NCBI GenBank assembly: GCA_030039005.1
Contig: JASHQT010000259.1
Coordinates: forward strand, 1 to 36,620
Source of the DNA: Bryobacteraceae bacterium
GTDB lineage: Bacteria > Acidobacteriota > Terriglobia > Bryobacterales > Bryobacteraceae
Direction of reading: 5' to 3'
DNA: 36,620 nucleotides
Below, piece by piece: positions 22,019 through 31,221 of this stretch. The first letter of the stretch is position 1, and each line of letters begins with the position of its first letter. The notes below the pieces were generated by a model that did not search any database, had not been told where the DNA came from, and saw only the letters and a list, made by a program, of their open reading frames with translations. A program made the translations under genes and the position numbers.

Positions 22019-22684
22019 ATGGACGCCGCTGCCTTCAGCCAACGCGTGATCGTGCCGGAGATGCTGGATCACGCACCACCCGACGTAACGCGCGCGAGCC
22101 TGCGGGACCTGGCGCGCGTCAACCGCTATCTGGGCGGCTACTACGTACTGGGGCGCCTGATGGCGAGCGTGGCGCGGCGGGACGAGGGGTTTTCGGTGCT
22201 GGACGTGGGCGCAGCCTCCGGCGACATGGGCGCGGCGATCCGGCGGCGTTATCCCAAGGCGCAGGTCACCTCACTCGATTACAGGGCCGATCACCTGGCA
22301 CTGGCCGCCGACCCCAGGCTGGTGGCCGACGCGTTCCGCCTGCCCTTTCGTCCGGCAAGCTTCGATTTCGTTTTCAGCTCGCTTTTTCTGCATCACTTTA
22401 GAGACCAGGAAGTGGTCGAATTGTTTCGCGGCTTCCGGCTGGTGGCGCGGCGCGCGGTGCTGGCCATCGATCTGGAGCGGGGGCCGCTGGCCTATCACTT
22501 TCTTCCGCGGTCGCGCTGGCTGTTCGGCTGGCACGACATCACGATCAACGATGGCCAGATTTCGGTGGCGGCGGCGATGAAGAAGCACGAATTGCGGGCG
22601 CTGGCGGTGCGCGCGGGACTGGAAAAGGCGCAAGTGCGCGTGCACCGGCCTTGGGCGAGATTGTCGCTGGTCGCACCGGTGTAG
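22019..22684 (+). CDS. Class I SAM-dependent methyltransferase (small-molecule type)
   Basis: The product has 221 residues. SAM-binding motif I is VLDVGAASGDMGAAI (about 60-74), followed by the acidic motif II VTSLDYRADHL, and the post-motif FDFVFSSLFLHHF that is usual in the UbiE/Methyltransf_11 group. The substrate is unknown. GGGAGGG (22007-22013) lies five bases before the ATG, which decides this start over the much longer frame that begins at 21329 and overlaps tdk. Similar proteins often methylate polyketide or isoprenoid products, but no such genes are nearby. Confidence 0.85.
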   Translation: MDAAAFSQRVIVPEMLDHAPPDVTRASLRDLARVNRYLGGYYVLGRLMASVARRDEGFSVLDVGAASGDMGAAIRRRYPKAQVTSLDYRADHLALAADPRLVADAFRLPFRPASFDFVFSSLFLHHFRDQEVVELFRGFRLVARRAVLAIDLERGPLAYHFLPRSRWLFGWHDITINDGQISVAAAMKKHELRALAVRAGLEKAQVRVHRPWARLSLVAPV

Positions 22685-22778
22685 GGCGCTTGAGCGCTCA
22701 GCCATACGTTTCTTGCCTAATAAACGCATTGAATTTGTGCTATCATCGCCGCAAATCGGAGTTGCCCTGTAGCATCTG

Positions 22779-22810
22779 CTCCAGGTCCTGCTTGGTCCGC
22801 CCGACTGGAG
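22779..22810 (+). promoter_or_regulatory. Hairpin in the untranslated leader of the TonB-dependent receptor gene
   Basis: CTCCAG (22779-22784) can pair with CTGGAG (22805-22810) across a 20-nt loop. TATCAT at 22741-22746 may be the -10 box, which would give a leader of about 90 nt. The rest of the 159-base gap (22685-22843) shows nothing I can name. Confidence 0.25.
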
Positions 22811-22843
22811 CGCGAGACGTAAATTCTTAGCAGGGAGTCTAAA

Positions 22844-25800
22844 ATGCGGAAACTATTCTCTTTCGGGACAGCGCTACTGGCGCTGTCGCTTTGTGCGCCG
22901 CTGGTTTGGTCTCAGGACGCGACCGGCAATATCGATGGCGTCATCACGGATGCGAGCGGCGCCGTAGTGCCGGGGGCCACGGTCGTCGTGACGAACCTGG
23001 GGACGAAGATCGCTAAGCAGGCCACAACCGATTCGGAGGGCTTCTATCAGGTGCTTCAGCTCCCGATCGGATCTTACGAAATCAGCGCGGAAGCTTCCGG
23101 ATTCAGCAAGACCATCACCCGGCCGCCCTCTTTGGAAATCAATCACACCCTGCGCGTGAATATGATGCTGGAAGTGGGCACTACCGCGACCAGCGTCACG
23201 GTGGAGGGCCAGGCCGGCAACGTCGAAACCGGAAACTCTACCGTTGGCGGCACGGTGACCGGTGAAGCGATTTATGAACTGCCGCTCAACGGGCGCGACA
23301 CGCTGGATCTGCTGGCCACTCAGCCCGGCGTCACCCAAACGAATCCCGACAGCACCGCCGCCGGGAACTACAGCATCGGTGGCGGACGCACGGACTCGGT
23401 GACGTATCTTCTGGATGGCGGTCTGAATAACGACCTGATCGATAACAGCGTGGTCGTCGACCCGAATCCCGATGCCGTGGCCGAATTCCGCGTGCTCGAA
23501 AGCACCTACACGGCCGAATATGGGCGCAACGCCGGAGGAATTGTCAGTGTCGTCACCAAGAGCGGCACCAATCAATTGCATGGCACTGCGTACGATTACG
23601 CCCGAAACACCGCTTTTGACGCGAACGACTTTTTCAACAACGAAGAGGGTCAACCCACCTCCGTGCTGCGGCGGCATCAGTACGGGGCCACGCTGGGCGG
23701 GCCTATCGTGATCCCGCACATCATCGACGGCCGTAACAAGCTGTTCTTCTTTTTCGCGTTTCAAGGACAGCTACAAACGCAACTGCAACTGGAAGGCAAG
23801 GTGCAGACCTACACTCCGGCCGAAGCACAGGGGAATTTTTCGCAGGCCGACAACGGCGGCCCGCCTCCGAATCTGGTCAGCTTTCTTCAGGCCAATCCTT
23901 ACTATCAGCCCAATCCGACGCTGGCCGCTGAGGGAATCATCAATCCCTCCAGCATCGATCCAGTCGCGCAGGCGTATTTCAAATACGGTTTGATTCCCAC
24001 TTCGCCCACGGGTTATCTTTTCCCCACGGCTCCGGCGATCACCAACGACAACGAGTACCTGGGCAAGCTCGATTACATGCTCTCCAGCCGCGACACGGTT
24101 TCTGCCACCTTTACGTCCCGCGATACGTATGAGACCAGTCCCTATAGCAACGGCAACGCCGAAACCGGCTATCTGACGACGAATGGATACAACACGGCGA
24201 CGTATTTGCAGAGCTATTCGGCCATCCTCAACTACACGCACGTCTTCACGCCGTCCCTATTGAACGAGGCGAGAGTCAGCGCCGTCCGCAATGATACGGA
24301 TCAATACGTGCCGACTGGCTCGGCAAGCAAGGTGACGCCGGCCGAACTGGGGATCAACATCACGCCCGACATCATTACCGGACCACCGGATCTTTATTTC
24401 GCCGGTACCGGGACAGCCTTCGGCTATGCGCCGTTCGGCCCCACCACGTTCTTCAACACCATCTATGCCTACTACGACAATCTGACGTGGACCCACGGCC
24501 GGCACAATATGAAATTCGGCTTTTACTTTTCGCCCTATCAAAACAACACGGCCTACGATTTCTATGGGAACGGATCGTTCTTTTTCTTCGGCCCGTCCAC
24601 CAGCGTCGGGTCCGGCACGGACCTGGCGGACTTCCTGTTCGGCCTCCCGGATAACTATTTCCAAGCCGCCGACGCTCTGAACAATATCCGCACGCATCAG
24701 TACGCCGGCTATGCGCAGGACGATTTCAAGGTGACCAATCGGTTGACGTTGAATCTCGGGATTCGTTATGAATATGCCGAGCCGAAATACGACACGCAGG
24801 GCCGAACCTTCAGCTTTATTCCGGGTGACCAGAGCACCCGTTTTGTCAACGCGCCTCCGGGTTTGGTATTTCCGGGCGACCAGGGGGCGCCCAAGGGCAC
24901 CAACTTCCCGGATTACGACAATTGGGCTCCGCGCTTTGGATTCGCGTGGGACGTTTTCGGCAATGCCAAAACCGCGATCCGCGGCGGCTTCGGAATGTTT
25001 TACGACATTCTCAAGGGCGAGGACAATCTGCAGTTCAACGGTTCACCTCCGTTTTATGCCGAGCCTAGCTTGTACTTCAACGCTCCCACCGGATCGGAAA
25101 CGGGACCGTCCGGCTATCTTTCCAATCCCTTCGGCACCAACATTACCGGCACGCCCAATGGTTTTCCCTCGGTGCCGCCGACTTCCACGGCCAGTTTCGC
25201 CTCTTCGGAGCCGATCGGTAGCACCGGCGGCATTTATCTGGTGGATCCGCATCTGCGCACGCCGTACGTCTACCAATACAATCTGAACATCCAGCAGCAA
25301 CTGCCGGGCGGCATGGTTCTGGAGACCGGCTACGTCGGATACGACGCGCACAAGCTGACGTCGCTCGTGGACATCAATCCGTTTCCGCTGGGCTCCAATA
25401 CCCGGATTTACGATCCGGATTCGACTAACTCGATTTATTCGCAGATGCTCGAATTCAAGAACGTGGGCGTGGCGAATTACAACGCGCTGCAAGTGAATCT
25501 CACCAGGCGCTACGCCAATAGCACGGTGGGCAACACGTTCTATACGTTTGCCTATACCTGGTCGCATGAGCTCGACAACGTATCGGGTTTCCGCGAACGC
25601 AACAGCCAGGTGCCCTATTACGACGAGAATTACTTCTGGGCCTCTGGCGACACCGATGTGCGCCAATCGCTTACCTTCTCGGGCGGCTGGGATCTACCGT
25701 TCGACAGAATGTGGGACGGCGGGCCCAAGCTGCTGACCAAAGGTTGGAGCTTATATCCGATTCTGACTTGGCGCACCGGCTTCCCGCTGGACGTGCTGGC

Positions 25801-26281
25801 CGGTTTAAGCGCCACCAATTCGGATCCCGGGCCCGCGGGCGATGGCGATCCCAATCTGGTGCGCGCCGATCTGGTATTGCCTAACGTGGCCACGTACAAT
25901 CCGCGAAACAACCAAACCATCAACGGCAACACCGGCAATTACTTCTTCAATCCGTCGGCCTTTTCCGCCGCGCCGCTGGTCGCATTGGACCAGCAGGCGC
26001 AAATGAATGCGGCGGCGCTGGTGGGCCAGTTCACTGAAGGCACGCTCGGACGCAACGCCATCCGTGGCCCGGGCGAGATCGACCTGGATATCGCGCTCGC
26101 CAAGCACTTCAAATTCTTCGAAGACAAGCTGGATGCCGAGCTGCGCATGGACGCGTTCAACGCCTTCAATCACGTCAATTTCGGCAATCCCAACACCGAC
26201 ATCAACAGCCCCTATTTCGGGCAGGTGTCCACCACGCTCGGTCCCCGCGTGCTGCAGGTGGCGCTGCACGTCCGATTCTGA
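22844..26281 (+). CDS. Oar-like TonB-dependent outer-membrane receptor with carboxypeptidase-regulatory-like domain
   Basis: The protein has 1145 residues with signal peptide MRKLFSFGTALLALSLCAPLVWSQ. A carboxypeptidase-regulatory-like Ig fold (about 26-105) has GNIDGVITDASGAVVPGATVVV. The plug domain (about 125-240) has ELPLNGRDTLDLLATQPGV and YLLDGGLNNDLIDN, and GRNAGGIVSVVTKSGTN begins the barrel. The rest is a large barrel ending in an aromatic residue (VALHVRF), as expected of outer-membrane barrels. Acidobacteria hold dozens of such genes; the substrate is usually assumed to be oligosaccharide or peptide, but nothing here defines it. AGGGAG stands before the ATG. It converges with the TIGR03437-type gene. 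Confidence 0.95.
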   Translation: MRKLFSFGTALLALSLCAPLVWSQDATGNIDGVITDASGAVVPGATVVVTNLGTKIAKQATTDSEGFYQVLQLPIGSYEISAEASGFSKTITRPPSLEINHTLRVNMMLEVGTTATSVTVEGQAGNVETGNSTVGGTVTGEAIYELPLNGRDTLDLLATQPGVTQTNPDSTAAGNYSIGGGRTDSVTYLLDGGLNNDLIDNSVVVDPNPDAVAEFRVLESTYTAEYGRNAGGIVSVVTKSGTNQLHGTAYDYARNTAFDANDFFNNEEGQPTSVLRRHQYGATLGGPIVIPHIIDGRNKLFFFFAFQGQLQTQLQLEGKVQTYTPAEAQGNFSQADNGGPPPNLVSFLQANPYYQPNPTLAAEGIINPSSIDPVAQAYFKYGLIPTSPTGYLFPTAPAITNDNEYLGKLDYMLSSRDTVSATFTSRDTYETSPYSNGNAETGYLTTNGYNTATYLQSYSAILNYTHVFTPSLLNEARVSAVRNDTDQYVPTGSASKVTPAELGINITPDIITGPPDLYFAGTGTAFGYAPFGPTTFFNTIYAYYDNLTWTHGRHNMKFGFYFSPYQNNTAYDFYGNGSFFFFGPSTSVGSGTDLADFLFGLPDNYFQAADALNNIRTHQYAGYAQDDFKVTNRLTLNLGIRYEYAEPKYDTQGRTFSFIPGDQSTRFVNAPPGLVFPGDQGAPKGTNFPDYDNWAPRFGFAWDVFGNAKTAIRGGFGMFYDILKGEDNLQFNGSPPFYAEPSLYFNAPTGSETGPSGYLSNPFGTNITGTPNGFPSVPPTSTASFASSEPIGSTGGIYLVDPHLRTPYVYQYNLNIQQQLPGGMVLETGYVGYDAHKLTSLVDINPFPLGSNTRIYDPDSTNSIYSQMLEFKNVGVANYNALQVNLTRRYANSTVGNTFYTFAYTWSHELDNVSGFRERNSQVPYYDENYFWASGDTDVRQSLTFSGGWDLPFDRMWDGGPKLLTKGWSLYPILTWRTGFPLDVLAGLSATNSDPGPAGDGDPNLVRADLVLPNVATYNPRNNQTINGNTGNYFFNPSAFSAAPLVALDQQAQMNAAALVGQFTEGTLGRNAIRGPGEIDLDIALAKHFKFFEDKLDAELRMDAFNAFNHVNFGNPNTDINSPYFGQVSTTLGPRVLQVALHVRF

Positions 26282-26316
26282 CGGTGACGCCCGGCCGCGC
26301 CTGCTGAGTTGATCGC

Positions 26317-28209
26317 CTAATTGGCCAACGGAAGCAGCGCCTGGATGGTGGCGGAATCCTGCGCGACCACCTCCAGCGTCGCGTCGCCCGCGGCCAAACC
26401 CGAGGGAATGGTGAAGTTGATTTGATACAAGCCCGCGTACCCGGGCGCTAGACCGGAGAATGTCACTGTCGCTTGCTGATAATGCCCCGCGGCATCCAGC
26501 AGATAGACCTGCGGCGTGGAGGTGGTAACCGCAGGCGGATTGCTCGGCGCCGGTGTCCCGTCGTTGAGCGTGGGCCGGACTGCACCCAAGCCGGTTAAGT
26601 ACAGCTCTATGGTTTCGCCGGTTTGCGCGGGGCTGTCTGGCGAGATCACGGAATTGTCGGCGTGCAGGGCCGCGGCATAGCCCAGGCCGCCGGATGGACT
26701 GGTGAAAACACCGGCCGAGGTCAGGCCCGTAAATTGAGAGACGAGATTCGAAGTGGAGCCATTATTGTCCACATAGATCTGTACGACCTCATGGGGAGTG
26801 ATCAGGTAAGGAACAATGACGGAGATCTGTGTGGGGCTCGCGTAGTAGATCGGCGCCGGCATGCTGTTCATATATACATGCACGCCCTCCAGAGAGTCGG
26901 GATACGGCAAGCTCGCCGTTGCCGTGCCAGGCGCCAGTCCCGTGCCGTACAGCGTTACAAATTCTCCCGGCGCGAGCTGCGCGGTGAAAGGCGCGGAGCT
27001 GGCCGCGTTCAGCATGCCGTTGGCGTTCAAATACACGCCGGAGCCGCTGAGGGCCGGCGCCTGGAAGGCGACGTTGAGCGCCAGAAACGGTCCGATCCCG
27101 TAGCCGATGCGGATGGTTCCGTCGGCGGTGCTCCAATACTGCTGCGAAAACGCTGTGTCGTCGGAGCTGCCGTTGCTATTTAGCGTATAGGAATCAAGAT
27201 AATTGAAGTCGGTCGAGCCGCCGTAAGGCAGCAGGGAATCCAGGTTCAAGTAGCGTTGCGGCGCTACATCCGAGAATCTTTTGTGACCGATGATTTTCCC
27301 CGAAAGCGCATCAAATGCTCCATAATAACTGTCGATCGGTGGATAATTATTCAAGGCCGCCGCTGTGTTCCAATCCAGGCCGGCCTGATAAAAGAGACCG
27401 GCGAAATTCGACGGCGCACTGGCGGCCGCCTTCACCCCGACGAACATGTCATAGCCGTCATAATTGCCGCCGAAGATAAAATTCCCGTCGGGCGAGATAT
27501 ACAGCAGCTCGGTGCCCGCCACCAGGTTGGAGCTGGTGCGCTTGCCTCCGAGATTGAGCTGGGCGGCGCCGTTGGCGAAGCTGTACGTTACGCCAGTGAG
27601 GCTTTCGGTGCCCGCCGTCGAGCTGCTGCCGCTGTAGGTGGTGACGCTCACGTTCCCGATGCTTCCGCTTCCATTGGCCGTCATGTTGAACAGCGCGTCG
27701 CCGGGTACCGTGGGATCGAAGTACGCGACGCTGTAGGAGCCGCTGAGGGTGGAATTGGTGGCGCTCGTCGAGCCGATGGGCGCGGCGATGAACAGGTCGT
27801 TATAGCCGTTGGCGGTGCCAACCGCGCTGCCGATAAAGACGCCGTTACCGGACACCATTCCGATGATCTGGTCGCCGGGAAATTCCAGGCCGGTGATGTA
27901 GCCCTGTCCGCCTCCGTCGATGACATACGTCCCGGCCGAGGTGAACTGCTGCGCCTCCACCGTGGGAGTTTCCGCGCTGTCCAGGGCCGTGCCGGTGAAC
28001 GAGTAATCGCCCACGCCGTCAAAGCTCATGGTGCCCTGCACGCTGATGGTTTCCGCCAGGTCGGTGTCCACGACGGAGTAGAAATACAATACCTCCCGCA
28101 CATAGTAGGTGCCCGATAATTTGGCGTCGCCGCTCGAAACAAGCGTCTGTGCGGATAGATGCCACGAGCAGGCGACGAGTACAGCAAGAAGAAGCGAGTT
28201 TGTTTTCAT
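26317..28209 (-). CDS. Secreted protein with Solibacter-type C-terminal domain (TIGR03437-like)
   Basis: The product has 630 residues from the ATG at 28209, chosen because it gives a clean signal peptide (MKTNSLLLAVLVACSWHLSAQ). The N-terminal 380 residues are Ser/Gly/Thr-rich beta repeats (DGVGDYSFTG, ANGSGSIGNVSV). The last 220 residues carry the domain known from Solibacter usitatus: TLYGTGLAPG, PIYYASPTQISVIVPY, SPDSPAQTGETIELYLTGLG, and GLYQINFTIPSG. This domain is thought to mark exported proteins in this lineage. No enzyme motif is visible. It converges on the receptor gene. Confidence 0.88.
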   Translation of the reverse strand: MKTNSLLLAVLVACSWHLSAQTLVSSGDAKLSGTYYVREVLYFYSVVDTDLAETISVQGTMSFDGVGDYSFTGTALDSAETPTVEAQQFTSAGTYVIDGGGQGYITGLEFPGDQIIGMVSGNGVFIGSAVGTANGYNDLFIAAPIGSTSATNSTLSGSYSVAYFDPTVPGDALFNMTANGSGSIGNVSVTTYSGSSSTAGTESLTGVTYSFANGAAQLNLGGKRTSSNLVAGTELLYISPDGNFIFGGNYDGYDMFVGVKAAASAPSNFAGLFYQAGLDWNTAAALNNYPPIDSYYGAFDALSGKIIGHKRFSDVAPQRYLNLDSLLPYGGSTDFNYLDSYTLNSNGSSDDTAFSQQYWSTADGTIRIGYGIGPFLALNVAFQAPALSGSGVYLNANGMLNAASSAPFTAQLAPGEFVTLYGTGLAPGTATASLPYPDSLEGVHVYMNSMPAPIYYASPTQISVIVPYLITPHEVVQIYVDNNGSTSNLVSQFTGLTSAGVFTSPSGGLGYAAALHADNSVISPDSPAQTGETIELYLTGLGAVRPTLNDGTPAPSNPPAVTTSTPQVYLLDAAGHYQQATVTFSGLAPGYAGLYQINFTIPSGLAAGDATLEVVAQDSATIQALLPLAN

Positions 28210-28236
28210 GAGTCTAAGCGAGGGCCCGAACCCCAA

Positions 28237-28250
28237 CCCGCCGGAGCGGG
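28237..28250. repeat. Short hairpin upstream of the TIGR03437-type gene
   Basis: CCCGC and GCGGG (28237-28241 and 28246-28250) form a 5-bp stem with a 4-nt loop in the leader on the minus strand. It is the only clear structure in the 191-base divergent gap 28210-28400, apart from a CATAAT box at 28395-28400 on the plus strand. Confidence 0.25.
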
Positions 28251-28400
28251 TGTTTCATACGAGTCATATCAGAGGATAACCTTTTCAGAGTAGACGGGGC
28301 GAAGCGCGCAAGCATGTAAAAGTTTGTGTACGGCGCCGGGCTTGGACCCGGATTCGATGATGCGAATCTGCTCTCCCTCCCCGTCCGCGCCTGCCATAAT

Positions 28401-29009
28401 ATGAGCTTGATTCTTTCCGGCTGTTCCTGGACCGCCCCGCACCCCACCCATTCCGGCGCGCGTACGACCTGCCTTCCAGGCCCGGTGGGTGTCACGTTGG
28501 TCCTGATCGCGGCCCTTTTCCTGGCCGGCTGCGACCGCCTTCCCGAAACCTACGCTCCGCCCGAGCAACGCCATCCGCTGGAGGGTTTCAATCCCGGTCC
28601 GGAATCGATGATGGTGGAGATGAGCGATCCCGGCGCCAATCCGCGTATCGCGAAGGATGTCTACCCGCTGAGCAATCCGTTCTTCCGCTGGACCGCCCAA
28701 AATCCAACGGTCCGGGCGCTTGTAGTCTCCACCGGCAATCTTAGGTTCCTCGCGGATTTTGCGATCTGGGACGATGGATTGAAAACCACCGGGCCAGTGG
28801 AGATCGCTTATCTGGTGAACAACCAGGTCCTGGAGAAGGTCTGTTACGAGACGCCCGGCATGAAGCATTTCGAAAAGGTGGTGCCGCCGGCTTGGATTTC
28901 GGCGGATTCCGAGGCCACGCTGGCCATGTCCATCGACAAGGTTTACGTCGCGCCACGGGACCACATGAAGTACGGCGTAATTCTGCTGCGTCTAGGATTG
29001 AAACCGTGA
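28401..29009 (+). CDS. Predicted lipoprotein, unknown function
   Basis: The hydrophobic stretch VTLVLIAALFLAGC ends in the lipobox LAGC, so the mature protein is probably a lipid-anchored protein of about 159 residues. It contains FNPGPESMMVEMSDPGANPRI and, near its end, a compact beta-sandwich-like region (VRALVVSTGNLRFLADFAIWD). The start is uncertain: ATG 28401 leaves a long region before the hydrophobic core, ATG 28326 even more, and GTG 28485 gives a short core without a positive charge. Its stop overlaps the GTG of the glycosyltransferase gene (GTGA), so both proteins are likely partners at the membrane. Confidence 0.65.
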   Translation: MSLILSGCSWTAPHPTHSGARTTCLPGPVGVTLVLIAALFLAGCDRLPETYAPPEQRHPLEGFNPGPESMMVEMSDPGANPRIAKDVYPLSNPFFRWTAQNPTVRALVVSTGNLRFLADFAIWDDGLKTTGPVEIAYLVNNQVLEKVCYETPGMKHFEKVVPPAWISADSEATLAMSIDKVYVAPRDHMKYGVILLRLGLKP

Positions 29010-31213
29010 TTCATGCCGTTCCGGCTCTGTTTGGCGCCGCGTTCACGGCGCTAACCGCGTGGTCGCTGGGCATACTGCTGCTGCGCGGGCTGAAGCTGGC
29101 GCTGGATCAGTGGGAAGCGCGTTTGCTTGCGTTCATGAGCGGGTCGGCGTGTTTGAGCGCCATCATGTTCGTCTTGAGCGCGCTGCGCTTGGTCTATCAC
29201 GGAGTTCTGTGGGCACTGGCGCTTGCGATCCTCGCATACGCGGCCTATTCCGGCGTCTTTCGGCCGTCGAAGAAAACCTTCCCGCCGCTTCCCCAAACCT
29301 GGCGCTGGATTTTCGGCGTCGGCTTCGCCATTTTTACATACATCGGGTTCTTCAACGCGCTGGCGCCCGAGCACAGTTCCGACGCCATGGCGTATCACTT
29401 GGGCGAAGTCATCCGATACCAGCACGCTCACGGATTCCCGTGGATCACCACGAACGTCTACATGAACCTCTCGCAAGGCGTCGAGCTGCTGTATTTTTTT
29501 GCCTTCGATTTCGGACGGCACTCGGCGGCCAGCCTTTTGCACTTTGTTTTCCTGGTGACGTTGGCGTTTTTGATCGTCTGCTATGGCAAGCGGATTTCGC
29601 GGCCGGAAGTTGGCGCGGCGGCGGCGCTGTTCACCTTCGCCTGCCCGATCGTGCTCGAAGACGCGAGCACGGCCTATATCGACGTCGCGCTCGCGGCATA
29701 CGTTTTCGCTTTGTTCTACGTGCTTCAGGTCTGGGATGAAAATCGGAATCCGAGGATGCTGGTTCTCATCGGGCTGTTCGCCGGTTTCTGCTACGAGGTC
29801 AAGTACACGGCTCTCCTGGCCGTGCCGTATGCCATCGGGTTCGTCGCCTGGAAGCTGTGGCGCGCCCGGCAGCCTGTGCTCCTTCCGGTGCTGGCGGTTT
29901 CCGCAATCGCGGTATCGTGCGTGCTGCCGTGGATGGTGAAGGATTGGATCGAGGTGGCCAATCCCGTCTCGCCCCTCGCTAACCGGATTTTCCCCAATCC
30001 CTACGTACACGTTTCGTTTGAAGATGGCTGGCGCCGGTCGTTAAGCACGTATGGCCTCAACAGCCGTTGGGAAATTCCACTCCAGATCACGGTGCACGGC
30101 GACCAGGTGCAAGGTTTTTTGGGGCCGCTTTTCCTGCTGGCCCCGCTCGGACTGCTGGCGCTGCGTTATCGCCCCGGCCGCCAAGTGCTGCTGGCGGCCG
30201 CCATCTTTGCCGCCGCCTATTTTCAAAATATCGGCACGCGCTTCCTGATTCCCGCGGTTCCTCTCGTTTCGGTCGCGCTCGCGCTCGCCATCGCGGAGGT
30301 TTCATGGCTGCTGCCCACGGTGGCGGTACTGAACCTGATGCTTTGCCTGCCCTCGGTATACAAACACTACTGCGCGCCGGGCGCGCTGCGGATCGAAAAG
30401 GTGCCCGTCCGGGCCGCGTTGCGTTTGGAGCCCGAGGAGCAATATCTCCGGCGGGATCCCGAATATGCCGCGGCCCGCATGATCGGCTCGATCGTTCCTC
30501 CCGGCCAGCCGGTCTTCGCCATCAGCCAGGGCGGGCAATCGTATCTGCCGCGCGATCTGCGGATCGGCTACGAAAGCGCCGCGAACGAGGTGCTGCAAGA
30601 CATTTTGTGGACGCCGCTGGTCCCCGACTATCAGCCCCGGCGCAGATTCGAGTTCGATTTTGCTTCGCGCGAGCTGCGCAAACTGCGCGTGGTCCAGACT
30701 GCGAGCCTGCCCGACAACTTCTGGTCCGTGGCGGAGTTGCGCATTTTCAGCGGGGCCAACGAACTACCGCGCAATCCGGTCTGGCGTCTCACTGCACACC
30801 CCAACCCCTGGGAGGTGCAGTTGGCGTTCGACAACAGTCCTGTGACGCGGTGGCGAAGCTGGCAGCCGGCGGCGCCGGGGATGTACATCGAAGTCGATTT
30901 GGGAAAGCTCGAAAGCGTGAGTGCGGTGGTGGTGGAATCTTCCGACGATGCCGGCGATATCAGAATGAAGCTGGAGGGCGCCGCTGCCTCCGGCGAATGG
31001 AGCATGCTTTCCGATGAGCCCGCCGAGTCCCGGCAGGCCATCCGCGCCAGCTTGCGCATAGCAGCCACCGCGGAATTCAAGGCGCGGGGGGTGCATTACC
31101 TAGTTGTAAATTCCAGCGATCCGGATGCTGACGATTTCCTCCGCTACCCCAGTTTTTGGGGCTTGACGCTGGTAGGCACTTCAGGCGAAAAGCACCTATA
31201 TCGCACTCAGTAG
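29006..31213 (+). CDS. GT-C-type membrane glycosyltransferase (GT39/ArnT-like) with C-terminal discoidin-like domain
   Basis: The 735-residue protein uses a GTG start that overlaps the preceding stop. About 11-12 membrane helices fill residues 1-470. The first outer loop holds the acidic site of GT-C enzymes, EHSSDAMAYHLGEVIRY (near 122-138), where a lipid-linked sugar would be used. From about 560 to 735 it is soluble; TRWRSWQPAAPGMYIEVDLGKLESV with a following beta strand is the usual F5/8 type C (discoidin) signature, a sugar- or surface-binding module. The lipid-linked sugar donor and acceptor are unknown. The following gene is a sugar kinase-like ATPase nine bases away, which suggests an envelope glycan unit. 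Confidence 0.82.
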   Translation: MIHAVPALFGAAFTALTAWSLGILLLRGLKLALDQWEARLLAFMSGSACLSAIMFVLSALRLVYHGVLWALALAILAYAAYSGVFRPSKKTFPPLPQTWRWIFGVGFAIFTYIGFFNALAPEHSSDAMAYHLGEVIRYQHAHGFPWITTNVYMNLSQGVELLYFFAFDFGRHSAASLLHFVFLVTLAFLIVCYGKRISRPEVGAAAALFTFACPIVLEDASTAYIDVALAAYVFALFYVLQVWDENRNPRMLVLIGLFAGFCYEVKYTALLAVPYAIGFVAWKLWRARQPVLLPVLAVSAIAVSCVLPWMVKDWIEVANPVSPLANRIFPNPYVHVSFEDGWRRSLSTYGLNSRWEIPLQITVHGDQVQGFLGPLFLLAPLGLLALRYRPGRQVLLAAAIFAAAYFQNIGTRFLIPAVPLVSVALALAIAEVSWLLPTVAVLNLMLCLPSVYKHYCAPGALRIEKVPVRAALRLEPEEQYLRRDPEYAAARMIGSIVPPGQPVFAISQGGQSYLPRDLRIGYESAANEVLQDILWTPLVPDYQPRRRFEFDFASRELRKLRVVQTASLPDNFWSVAELRIFSGANELPRNPVWRLTAHPNPWEVQLAFDNSPVTRWRSWQPAAPGMYIEVDLGKLESVSAVVVESSDDAGDIRMKLEGAAASGEWSMLSDEPAESRQAIRASLRIAATAEFKARGVHYLVVNSSDPDADDFLRYPSFWGLTLVGTSGEKHLYRTQ

Positions 31214-31221
31214 CGCCCGCT

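Noticed and set aside
27256..28119. 287-residue plus-strand frame
   Set aside because: Antisense to the TIGR03437-type gene, whose signal peptide and C-terminal domain are intact.
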